In this document: positions 16,296-24,599 of the stretch, piece by piece
Position numbering within the stretch: position 1 is the stretch's first letter
Layout: each line of letters begins with the position of its first letter
Assembly: GCF_017498545.1 (NCBI RefSeq)
Contig: NZ_CP071793.1
Location: 8,798,256 to 8,862,255, forward strand
Direction of reading: 5' to 3'
Length of the DNA: 64,000 bases
Origin: Sulfidibacter corallicola
GTDB lineage: Bacteria; Acidobacteriota; Holophagae; Acanthopleuribacterales; Acanthopleuribacteraceae
Translations under genes and position numbers: made by a program
Notes under the pieces: model-generated
Told to the model about the DNA's origin: nothing
The model's input: the letters and a program-made list of their open reading frames with translations, nothing else
The model's database searches: none

Positions 16296-18305
16296 TCACG
16301 AGGGAGGTAGTTTGGAAAACCCTTCCCAGATGACCATACCGATCTCGCCGGCAATCGCTCGAGCTTCGGCTCGGTCATTCTTCCACGAGGTCGAATCACC
16401 TCGAACTTTGTTCAAACGGGCCCGGGCGACCAAGGATTCGGCCAGCAGGGGCAGGAGCCGTGCGCGGCGAAAACCATGCACGGCAATGTCCAAATGCCGT
16501 GCGGCTTTTTCGATAGGGGCGTCATCCTTGTCGTCGCCCAAAGCCGTGAGTACAAGTCCCATGCTGAGATGACCCATCCATTTCGAAAGCGTGAATTCCC
16601 GTCGAGTACCATGATCGAGAAGCCGTTGCGCGTGGTTGGCGGCCGCATCCATTTGATTTACGGAAAGATAGGCCTGAACCAAAAAAACGTCCAAGATGCC
16701 GTCATCCCGAAATAGGAATGAATCGTCTTGAAATGAGCTCCAATCGCAGGGTGGCGCATCGGAAACACCCCGTGCTCGCAGGATAAAAAATACGGCGTTC
16801 GCCACTCGTTTTCGGAAATCGATCGCTTTAGGGGAGTCACTTGTCACGATGATCCGAGGCCGAGAAGTACTGCCCGCTTCCACGCTCAGCTCGTCAATTT
16901 CGCGAGCTACTTCCAACGCCCGCGCATCATGGCCCTGCCAAAGCGAGGTGGTGAGTTCGATGCATTGATTCCTGAACCGGGGCAGGCTGTCGGGAGAGGT
17001 ATGTACGCGAAGCTGCGAGGTTGTCGACCGAACGGCATCAAATTTTCCGGCAAGCATGAACAGGTTTGCGCGTTGGACTTCCAGGAGGCGACAAAAGTGC
17101 CCTTCGTTCGACCCGATTGATGCGGAAGCAAAGGCTTCGATCCCGTCATCCAGCAGCGCGAGGCTTTCCGGCAACGCCGCCAAATCGACGGCCAGGTATT
17201 GCTGGCTTCTGTTGATTTGGCCGAAATAAATCACACTCCAGATCGACATGGGATCATATCCTCGCGTGCCATGCCATAGCGCGGTCATCAGCGGCTTCAT
17301 CTCGTCCAGTGTATCCGGATGCTTCTTTGGGCAGATCTTTTGATAGTGTTCACACAACCGTTGATGTGCGGTCTTCACCACCAAGGGCTCCAGCTCGGAG
17401 GATTGTGGCTCTCCGTATGCCGAGGCCTCATCGGTCAATCGCCAACCTTCCCCGACGCGCTCCAGGAAGCCGTCTCGAGCCGCGACCGAGATGGCGTACT
17501 TGATCGCCAAATCCGCTTGCCCGACCAAGGCGTCGGTCAAGCCGGGAAGGGATTCATCCCGAATGACCGCCTCGATCGCCTCCCACGTCGCCGGTTCGCG
17601 AAACAACGAAAACACCAACCAGAGTTGCACCTTCCAGGGGGCTGTCATGGCTTCTGCCTGGTGGGGTTCCGACGAATACCCAAGCATCCCGTCTTCGGCC
17701 CGCCTGGTGGACTCGGCATGCGGCAGGTAGGCGCTCATATCGACGGACAAAGTACGCACGGCCGGCTCGGGGTTTTCGAAGCCGACAACCGCCGCCCGCC
17801 ACGACCAAGTGTCCGGCGCGCCCAGAGCGAAGGCTCTGATGCCCTTCGCCGGAAGCCACAAGATCAGGGCGACCTTCAAGCGTGCAAGTGCATCGCGATG
17901 ATAATTGAAGCCGTTCAACCAAGTTTGCGATTGGTCTCCCGTGAATACCTCTTCCAAACCTCGCAACAAAATCGGTTGCCGGGGAGAGGCCAAATCGACA
18001 AGCCGAGATTCCCACTTGGAGAAATCACCGTCGGTGCTGGGATCCCAGTCGAACAAAATCGCGTGCGGCCACATCTGCATCAACCGTTCGATGGCGTAAT
18101 TGCGCACGGTGAGGTCCTCGTATTCCGCGACGATCAAACGGAAACCGGAACCCTTGCCAACCAAACGATCCATTTGGCGAAGTGAACCTTTCCACGAGTC
18201 AGGCTCTTCGAAAGCGCACCACGATTCCGGCAGCGTCCGGCTCGGCTCTTTTTCGGCAGGGAGCGGATGTGTCTCGCTCGTTCTCCGGGCTTCATCCTCG
18301 GTCAC
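16296..18305 (-). CDS. Putative iSTAND-like protein with helical/TPR-like repeats
   Basis: Encodes 669 residues from a GTG at 18305 that overlaps the stop of the upstream ATPase gene as GTGA, so translation is coupled. Residues about 50-200 look like a P-loop fold without Walker A: RLIVAEYED, a Walker-B-like ILLRGLEEVF, a stretch LNGFNYHRDALARLKVALILWLP and an APDTWSWRAAV end. This order resembles the inactive STAND modules found in multi-component bacterial conflict systems. A helical wHTH-like segment follows (about 225-320) and then roughly 340 residues of TPR-like helices. No enzyme motif, signal peptide or membrane segment is visible. I infer a cytoplasmic sensor or adaptor working with the ATPase; function is unproven. 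Confidence 0.7.
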   Translation of the reverse strand: MTEDEARRTSETHPLPAEKEPSRTLPESWCAFEEPDSWKGSLRQMDRLVGKGSGFRLIVAEYEDLTVRNYAIERLMQMWPHAILFDWDPSTDGDFSKWESRLVDLASPRQPILLRGLEEVFTGDQSQTWLNGFNYHRDALARLKVALILWLPAKGIRAFALGAPDTWSWRAAVVGFENPEPAVRTLSVDMSAYLPHAESTRRAEDGMLGYSSEPHQAEAMTAPWKVQLWLVFSLFREPATWEAIEAVIRDESLPGLTDALVGQADLAIKYAISVAARDGFLERVGEGWRLTDEASAYGEPQSSELEPLVVKTAHQRLCEHYQKICPKKHPDTLDEMKPLMTALWHGTRGYDPMSIWSVIYFGQINRSQQYLAVDLAALPESLALLDDGIEAFASASIGSNEGHFCRLLEVQRANLFMLAGKFDAVRSTTSQLRVHTSPDSLPRFRNQCIELTTSLWQGHDARALEVAREIDELSVEAGSTSRPRIIVTSDSPKAIDFRKRVANAVFFILRARGVSDAPPCDWSSFQDDSFLFRDDGILDVFLVQAYLSVNQMDAAANHAQRLLDHGTRREFTLSKWMGHLSMGLVLTALGDDKDDAPIEKAARHLDIAVHGFRRARLLPLLAESLVARARLNKVRGDSTSWKNDRAEARAIAGEIGMVIWEGFSKLPPS

Positions 18306-19630
18306 GATTCGGTTCCTTCGGCCAGCTTGCGATAGTGACTGATGCGGCGTACGGCGGGGTGGGATCTGCGCCAGTAACTGTTGTATTCCAGCAACGCGAG
18401 GTTGTAGAGCATGTTGTTGATCCGTTCCGGTTCACATTCCGGCTCGTGTCCTTCGTCGATCTGATGCAGCGCCTGGTAATCCTGGGGGCCCAACCAGCGA
18501 TCAAAATCGGCCGCCAACCGGTCCATGGCTTTTTCGACCGCCTCGTCATCGAACAGTTCGGTCTCGGTCAGGGAAAAAGTCGACGACATGAGCCGAATCA
18601 ATTCGCGAGGGTTGCCACCGGAATAGCGTACCAGTTTGGCAAGGGTCTCTTCGCTGTCGAACAGGCTGATATCTGCCCGTCGCAACGCCATGTCCCGCAA
18701 AACCCGATAACCCGGCTCGAACAGATGGGTTTCATCGTCCTTTTCGTGAAGCTTCACCATCGGCAGCATGTGGGTCTTGAAGCGAGTCTGTAACTGATTG
18801 CCCGTGTGCAACAGGTGAATCGGGGCACAATAGAGAAAATTCCCCGCGATCAGTTGGAGCTGATTGGCATCTTCGATGAAAAATCGTTGCGCATCTTCGC
18901 CGTTCAGGCGATCGGTACCGTCGATGATGAACAACACTTTGTGGCCCAGCCCATCCTGATGGATGATCTTCTGGACTTCGGCGAGAAGCTTGTTGAAGTG
19001 GGCGGCGAAGTCCGTAAAACTGTTTTTGATGGCCTTGCGCAGTTCGGTCTTGTAGGTCGCATTCGACTTGAAACTGGCGGTCACTTTTGCGAACAGGCTC
19101 GCCAAAAAAGGGAGTCCTTGCTTCGCCTGGACACCGGCTTCGGTTTTCAGCTCGAAATCCTGGGTGTTGGTTTTACTTTTCACCCGCTCGTAAAACCAGT
19201 CTTTGAGCGGTTCGACGAGTGAATCTTCGATGGAGATGGACTCCTGTGCCAACTGGTGTAACAGTTCCCCCGCGGAGGCCATCAACACATCGGTATATTG
19301 TAAATTTTGGGGATCCAAACGCTCCAAGATATCGGTGAACACCACGAAAAACAAATCCTGACCGTGAAGACGGCCGGCCAGCTTGCGCAGTTCGGTGCTT
19401 TTTCCACAGCCGCGGTGCCCGCAAAGAACCAGGTATTGAGAATCGTGTGCGCCACGGAGTTTCCACGAGCCTTTATCGGAGACGCCCAATTCTCGCAGCA
19501 TGGGACGCAACGAAAATTCCCCTCGCCCCTGGGTCAAGTCCAAATAGAGTTCATGTCCCTGGCCCAGGGCACGATCGTATTCCAAAAGCTTGGCCGTATC
19601 CCAGATGTCCTTTGGCGGTTCGAATGTCAT
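18302..19630 (-). CDS. P-loop ATPase, AAA/STAND type
   Basis: Encodes 442 residues from the ATG at 19630, with only a weak upstream purine tract. Walker A is GHRGCGKST (about residue 70), Walker B is VLFIIDGTD (about 230), a sensor-like HTGNQL follows (about 270), and RYSGGNPRELIRL (about 335) matches the GxP motif at the winged-helix junction of STAND/ORC-type ATPases. A helical wHTH tail (about 365-442) ends the protein, which is therefore a switch ATPase without its own effector or repeat sensor. The downstream iSTAND/TPR gene overlaps by 4 nt. The block is less GC-rich than its neighbours, which suggests acquisition by transfer. Confidence 0.82.
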   Translation of the reverse strand: MTFEPPKDIWDTAKLLEYDRALGQGHELYLDLTQGRGEFSLRPMLRELGVSDKGSWKLRGAHDSQYLVLCGHRGCGKSTELRKLAGRLHGQDLFFVVFTDILERLDPQNLQYTDVLMASAGELLHQLAQESISIEDSLVEPLKDWFYERVKSKTNTQDFELKTEAGVQAKQGLPFLASLFAKVTASFKSNATYKTELRKAIKNSFTDFAAHFNKLLAEVQKIIHQDGLGHKVLFIIDGTDRLNGEDAQRFFIEDANQLQLIAGNFLYCAPIHLLHTGNQLQTRFKTHMLPMVKLHEKDDETHLFEPGYRVLRDMALRRADISLFDSEETLAKLVRYSGGNPRELIRLMSSTFSLTETELFDDEAVEKAMDRLAADFDRWLGPQDYQALHQIDEGHEPECEPERINNMLYNLALLEYNSYWRRSHPAVRRISHYRKLAEGTES

Positions 19631-19955
19631 GTGCGTTTACCTTTTACGATGAAACAAGATAGCGGACTTGATTCGGTAGTGATGGCTTCGGTTCATTTCA
19701 TTCTGCCACATACTTGGATCGATCGCAGTCTGTTTCGCCTCCGTTCCCTCCGCGACCTCGGTTGCGGCAACCCGGTGTCACGCCGACCGAGATGGAAAAC
19801 CGCCTACCAAGTCGGCATGCCGACATGCGTGTCGTATGAAAGGAGTCACTCGGACCCTCCGCGGAAGCCGATGCCCGCGTTCGGCACGTCGCAAGTCTTG
19901 GCTGGGCGCTGCTCGGGGTAGGGAAGTGGTCCGCCTTTACTGCCCCGTGGGCCGC
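19631..19955. other. Intergenic strip between ATPase and sigma factor genes
   Basis: About 325 bp holding the promoter region of the ATPase operon (AT-rich near 19640-19720) and the 3' flank of the ECF sigma gene. No credible gene, repeat or terminator was seen. Confidence 0.5.
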
Positions 19956-20564
19956 TCAGGCCGTCAGTTTGTGGCGCAAAAAACCCAGGGCCGCCTTGAG
20001 CTCCAGGAAGACCTTGGTTCGGCCGTAGCTGGTCTCGCGAATGATCTGGTCGATGGTCGCGTCTTCGAAAAAGCGCAATTTGACGATCTTGGCCTGTACC
20101 GGGTCGATTTGCTCCAGCAGATCGAGCGCCCGTTGCAGCCCCAGGAGCTGCTCGGGACCCAGCGGCGGCGGCTTGACCTGGATCTGGTCGTTGACTTCCT
20201 CGCCCTCGAAGCGACCGCCGTGGCGCAATTGGTATTTCTCGTGATTGAGCAGCACCCACAACAGAATTTTTTTGGCCAGTGCGTAAAATTCCCGGCGATT
20301 CTGCCACGGTCGCTCCGGATCACCGCGGTATTCGCTCAGTTTCGGGAAGGCCTGGTGCAGCAGATCGGTGGTGCACATGTCGACCCCGCGACGATGGTCC
20401 GAAACGAACTCGCGCAACACTTTACGGGAAAGTTTGCGCAGCTCGTTGGCGACCGCGGGCCACAATTCGTCCATGCTGCCGGGTTCGCCATCCTGCCAAC
20501 GAAGTAACAATTGGGTGATGTCGCGATTCAAATCCCCGGCAAAGGGAAACTGACGTTTGTTCAA
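19956..20564 (-). CDS. ECF-family RNA polymerase sigma factor (TIGR02999-like)
   Basis: Encodes 202 residues starting at 20564, after GAGGAG on the minus strand. Region 2 covers about 12-100 with the family order LLRWQDGEPGSMDELWPAV, TTDLLHQAFPKL and WQNRREFYALAKKILLWVLLNH. Region 4 (about 130-195) has the helix-turn-helix ATIDQIIRETSYGRTKVFLELK. This variant family (Sigma70_ECF) is expanded in Planctomycetota and Acidobacteriota and is often linked to Ser/Thr kinases rather than to anti-sigma factors. The divergent kinase 450 bp away fits that linkage, suggesting control by phosphorylation or of the kinase gene. Confidence 0.88.
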   Translation of the reverse strand: MNKRQFPFAGDLNRDITQLLLRWQDGEPGSMDELWPAVANELRKLSRKVLREFVSDHRRGVDMCTTDLLHQAFPKLSEYRGDPERPWQNRREFYALAKKILLWVLLNHEKYQLRHGGRFEGEEVNDQIQVKPPPLGPEQLLGLQRALDLLEQIDPVQAKIVKLRFFEDATIDQIIRETSYGRTKVFLELKAALGFLRHKLTA

Positions 20565-21026
20565 TGGGTGCTCCTCACTGATCTCGTCATATTTTTACAT
20601 TTTTCGTCGGGAGCTGCCCAACTTGTTCTGCGTTTCCCGCGATTTCTCCCAGGCATCCGCACATCACCCGCAAAAGCCCGGCCCCGGGCAGATCGTTGGT
20701 TTTCGGCGCGGGGGCGGCCTGTGGTATTTTCATGGTGGCCCGTCCCTTTCCCCGTCGGTCAAGTACATGCATCGAACGCCGAAACATAGAGCAGCTCGGG
20801 TGTGTTTCGTGATCTTCCTGACCAACGCCGGGCCGTTTGGGTTTCACGCCTGGTTTATGATTCGAGGGATCTTTTGGGTTCGCGCATACATGACCTCGTT
20901 TTCGCTTTAGACGCGCTCCCGGCCAACAGCCACGTTCTTCAGCCACTCTGAAAAGTTCAACCCATTCCACGCATCGATCGTTTTCTTCGTGGGTCTCTCG
21001 CTCGCCGTCAGGATGTGTTCCGCTTC
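20565..21026. promoter_or_regulatory. Divergent promoter region, sigma factor and Ser/Thr kinase
   Basis: About 460 bp separating two divergent signalling genes. It has an AT-rich stretch near 20585-20605 next to the sigma gene and no ORF with coding character. No exact promoter motif can be assigned by eye. Confidence 0.4.
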
Positions 21027-24000
21027 ATGAATCTCCAACGTGAACGCCGTATTCTCGATCTTTTCAAACGTGCCCTGGTGTTGCCGGATTCGGAACGCGA
21101 GGCGTTCGTTCGCGATGCTTGTGGCGAGGACGAGGACCTCTGCCGCACCATTCTGGTTCGCCTTCAAAAAGCCGACGAGGTCATGAACACCTTCGGCGAA
21201 TTGAGCGACGGCGGAACCCTCGCCGGCATGCGCGTCGGTCCCTATCAACTGTTGCGGCTCATCGGCGAGGGCGGCATGGGCGATGTCTATCTGGCCACCC
21301 GCCAGGGCGAGTTCTCTATGGAAGTGGCCGTCAAATTCCTCAAACGCGGCGTCGCCGACGATGTCATCAAGCGCTTCCAACGGGAACGCCAAATCATGGC
21401 CGATCTCTCCCACCCCAACATCGCGGCCCTGTTCGACGGCGGCAACACCAGCGGTGGACGGCCTTACTTCGTGATGGAGTATGTCGAAGGCATACCCATC
21501 GACGATTACTGCCGCAAACACGATTTGAATCTGCGCCAGCGCCTTCGGCTGTTCCGCAAGGTTTGCCGCGCCGTGAGTTTCGCCCACCGAAATCTGGTCA
21601 TTCATCGGGACCTGAAGCCGGCAAACATCCTGGTGGACCGACACGGCGAACCCAAACTGCTGGATTTCGGAATCGCCGGGTGGCTCGACCCGTCTACGCG
21701 AGCCCAGGATACCGAGACGATACACGGCCATCGCGCCATGACCCTGGAGTATGCCTCGCCGGAACAGGTCAAGGGCGAGCGGTTGACCGCCGCCACCGAC
21801 ATCTATTCTCTGGGCGTCATCCTCTACGAGCTGCTGACCGAGACCCGCCCGCTCAAGATTCGCGACCTGCCGCTGGTCGAGGCCATGCGGCGGATTTGCG
21901 AGGAGCCCCCGCGGAAACCCAGTTCGCTGGTGTTTGCCTCCCAATCCGATGTGCCCGAAATGGATGTGGGCACCACCAGAGTCTCGCGCATGACCCACGT
22001 GCCCCGTTGGCGGCGTCACATCGCCGGTGATTTGGATACGATCGTGCTCATGGCCCTGCAAAAGGAGCCCAGCCAACGGTTTCCGTCCGTGGAGGCGCTC
22101 AGCGAAGAGATCTGGCGCTACCTCGAAGGTCTGCCGCTGCGGGTGCGACCCAAGAGTTGGCTCTACCGAACCACGAAGTTCGCCGGTCGTCACCGCACCG
22201 CACTGGGGGTCGCTTCCGGCTTTCTGGTTTTGGTGTTCGCCCTGTTGGTGACCCTTTGGTTTCAACAGATTCAATTGAAGAAGGAGCGCGATCGCGCCCA
22301 CGTGGAGCGGGACCGCGCCCAGCAGGAACGCCAGGTTTCCGAAATCGCCACCAAATTCCTGAAGGGTGTTTTCGAGGCCGCCGATCCACGACTCGCGGAG
22401 GGCGAATCGATCACGGCCGACGATCTGCTGGCGGAAGGGTCGCTTCAAATTCGCGGTGCGCTGCAGGAGTATCCCGAAATACGCGCCAACCTGCTGGATA
22501 CCCTGGCCGAAGTCCACATCAGCCAGGGCCTGTTTGCCGAGGCGCTCTCCTTTCTGAGCGAGTCCGAGGCGCTGCGAACCTCGCTGACGCCCGGCTCGTT
22601 GGAACTGGCCAAGGTCAAACACCTGAAGGCGCTCGTGCACCTGGAACTCGCCGACTATCCCGCCGCCGAAAAGGCCGTCAAGGAAGCGCTCACACTGCGC
22701 GAATCGGCACTCGGCAAGGTTCATCACCAGACCTACGAGAGCCTGTTCCTCATGGGGCGAATCACCTATGAAAAGGGGAATTACCGTCAGGCCGAACCGC
22801 TGTACCGGGAAGCGATCGAGGGCATGGCCAGGCTTCGCGAAGCCAGGGACCTCGAGGTCGACAAGGAAGCCCTGCTCAAGTTGGGCGCCGTGGCCGCGCC
22901 TCTCGAGAAACGGGACCGCGACCTGCTGTTCGCCGAAATGGCGGCCGAGTTCGCCAATTTCCTCTACGTGCGCGTCAAGTACCGTCAGGCCCTGGCCTAT
23001 CAGCGCCGCGCACTGGAACTGTTCGAGGCATATTTACCGCCGCGCCACCCCGACATCGGCGATGCCCAACTTACGCTCGCCGGTATCCACGTGGCACAGG
23101 GTCGCCTGGAGGAAGGCAAATCGGTCTATCGCGACGTATTGGCGCTGCGCGAGAGAACCTATGGCGAAAACCACCCGCTGGTGGCGGATGCGCTCGGCGA
23201 CCTGGCCGACCTGCAGATGATGATCGGCGAGTTCGACCAATCGCGGCAATCGATGGAGCGCGCCCTGCACATTCGCCGAACCCGATTGGGAGAGAACCAT
23301 CCCAAGGTGTGGCTCAGCCGTCAATCGCTGGCGCGCTTGGCCCAGGTCGGCGGCGATTTCGAAACCGGGAGCCGCGAATTGAACCTGGTCCTCGAAGGCC
23401 AGCGCAAAGTGCTCGGTGCCTCGCATCCGGACATCGCCGAAACCCTGAATCTCCTGGGGATCATGACCTTCGAGCAGACGCGCTACCAGGAAGGCATCTC
23501 CTTTTTCCGCGAGTCGCTGGAAATGAAGCGCCAATTTTACGGCGACGAGCACCCCACCGTGGCAACCACCATGGACAACCTGGGCCTGCTCTACCAGGAA
23601 CTCGATCGCTTGACCGAGTCCGAGCGCCTCCATCGCGACGCGCTGGAAATGCGCCGCCGCCTCCTGGGAGAGGACGATCTGGACATCGCCTACAGCCTGA
23701 CGAGCCTGGCGATCGTGCAGCAAAAACGGGGGCAACCGAACGAGGCCGAACGGCTGGCACACCAGGCGGTGGGCATCTACCGCGGGGTTCTGGGCAACGA
23801 CCATCCCGATCTCGCCAGCGGGCTGAACAATTGGGCCATGATGCTGCTGGACCTGAATCGCTTCGAGGAAGCGCTGCCCCTGCTGGAAGAGACGCTCACT
23901 ATCGAGCGCAAAGTCTACGGCAGCGAACACCCCACGATCGCGATCACGCTCACCAACCTGGCCGGCGCCCTCGTCGATCTCAATCGCCTCGAAGAGGCCG

Positions 24001-24407
24001 AACAGCGGTATTTGGAGGCCCAGGGAACCCTCGTCCAAAACATGGGCCCGGACTATGGGGAACTACTCTACCCTCTGCGGGGCCTGGCCAAGTTGTATCT
24101 GGTGCAGGGCCGTGTCAAGGAGGCCGAGGTCACGGCACGCAAGGCCCATCGACTGGCACTCACCATTTTCGACAGGCACAACTTCCAGGCGGTCCGTTGC
24201 GAAAAGGTTCTGGGACTGGCCCTGGCGGCCCAGGGTCGCTATGCGGAGGCGGAACCCCTCCTGATTCATGCGGAGCAGGTGCTCGCGAGTCATCGCGGGA
24301 TTCAAACCCGGTTGATTCGCGAGCTCTGGGTCACCCTGATTCGGGTTTGCGAGGACCTGGGTCACGAGGAACACGTCCGTCAGTTCAAGAATCTGCTCAA
24401 CCAATGA
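21027..24407 (+). CDS. Membrane Ser/Thr protein kinase with C-terminal TPR array
   Basis: Encodes 1126 residues from the ATG at 21027; a GTG at 21015 in the same frame is possible and neither has a strong RBS. The Hanks kinase domain (about 75-360) has the P-loop GEGGMGDVY, VAVKFLK (Lys), HRDLKPANIL (catalytic Asp) and DFGIA, followed by the P+1 segment YASPEQVKG, so it should be active. One membrane segment (about 390-412) precedes at least ten TPR-type repeats, recognisable by repeated LxxLG and HPDIA/HPTVA/HPLVA spacers in the 42-residue kinesin-light-chain-like form. The TPR part would lie outside the cytoplasm if the single TM is simple. The likely role is coupling protein binding to phosphorylation, perhaps with the divergent ECF factor. 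Confidence 0.93.
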   Translation: MNLQRERRILDLFKRALVLPDSEREAFVRDACGEDEDLCRTILVRLQKADEVMNTFGELSDGGTLAGMRVGPYQLLRLIGEGGMGDVYLATRQGEFSMEVAVKFLKRGVADDVIKRFQRERQIMADLSHPNIAALFDGGNTSGGRPYFVMEYVEGIPIDDYCRKHDLNLRQRLRLFRKVCRAVSFAHRNLVIHRDLKPANILVDRHGEPKLLDFGIAGWLDPSTRAQDTETIHGHRAMTLEYASPEQVKGERLTAATDIYSLGVILYELLTETRPLKIRDLPLVEAMRRICEEPPRKPSSLVFASQSDVPEMDVGTTRVSRMTHVPRWRRHIAGDLDTIVLMALQKEPSQRFPSVEALSEEIWRYLEGLPLRVRPKSWLYRTTKFAGRHRTALGVASGFLVLVFALLVTLWFQQIQLKKERDRAHVERDRAQQERQVSEIATKFLKGVFEAADPRLAEGESITADDLLAEGSLQIRGALQEYPEIRANLLDTLAEVHISQGLFAEALSFLSESEALRTSLTPGSLELAKVKHLKALVHLELADYPAAEKAVKEALTLRESALGKVHHQTYESLFLMGRITYEKGNYRQAEPLYREAIEGMARLREARDLEVDKEALLKLGAVAAPLEKRDRDLLFAEMAAEFANFLYVRVKYRQALAYQRRALELFEAYLPPRHPDIGDAQLTLAGIHVAQGRLEEGKSVYRDVLALRERTYGENHPLVADALGDLADLQMMIGEFDQSRQSMERALHIRRTRLGENHPKVWLSRQSLARLAQVGGDFETGSRELNLVLEGQRKVLGASHPDIAETLNLLGIMTFEQTRYQEGISFFRESLEMKRQFYGDEHPTVATTMDNLGLLYQELDRLTESERLHRDALEMRRRLLGEDDLDIAYSLTSLAIVQQKRGQPNEAERLAHQAVGIYRGVLGNDHPDLASGLNNWAMMLLDLNRFEEALPLLEETLTIERKVYGSEHPTIAITLTNLAGALVDLNRLEEAEQRYLEAQGTLVQNMGPDYGELLYPLRGLAKLYLVQGRVKEAEVTARKAHRLALTIFDRHNFQAVRCEKVLGLALAAQGRYAEAEPLLIHAEQVLASHRGIQTRLIRELWVTLIRVCEDLGHEEHVRQFKNLLNQ

Positions 24408-24437
24408 CCGACAGGGAGCCTCGGCCCCGGCTGGCGA

Positions 24438-24590
24438 TCACTCCTCGGCGAGAATGGTCAACTCGGCCACACTGGTCCAGGGATTTCCGTTGATTTCTTC
24501 CAGGGCTTGGAGCGCGACCATGCGGCCGTCCATGGTTTCGAACCGAACGGTCTTTTCGGCACAGCATCCGTCGAATTCGCCCAGTGAGGA
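24438..24590 (-). pseudogene. C-terminal remnant of an F5/8-type C (discoidin) domain protein
   Basis: On the minus strand the last about 47 residues before a TGA at 24438 read as the end of a galactose-binding-like domain: KTVRFETMDGRMVALQALEE followed by INGNPWTSVAEL, matching the family's usual RYVRL-EINGNPW-SAAE ending. Upstream the frame runs straight into the repeat array near 24600, and no start codon with RBS exists. The rest of the gene has been lost, probably through repeat-mediated rearrangement. Such domains usually sit on secreted glycan-binding or glycosidase proteins. Confidence 0.65.
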
Positions 24591-24599
24591 GTTCCCGCA

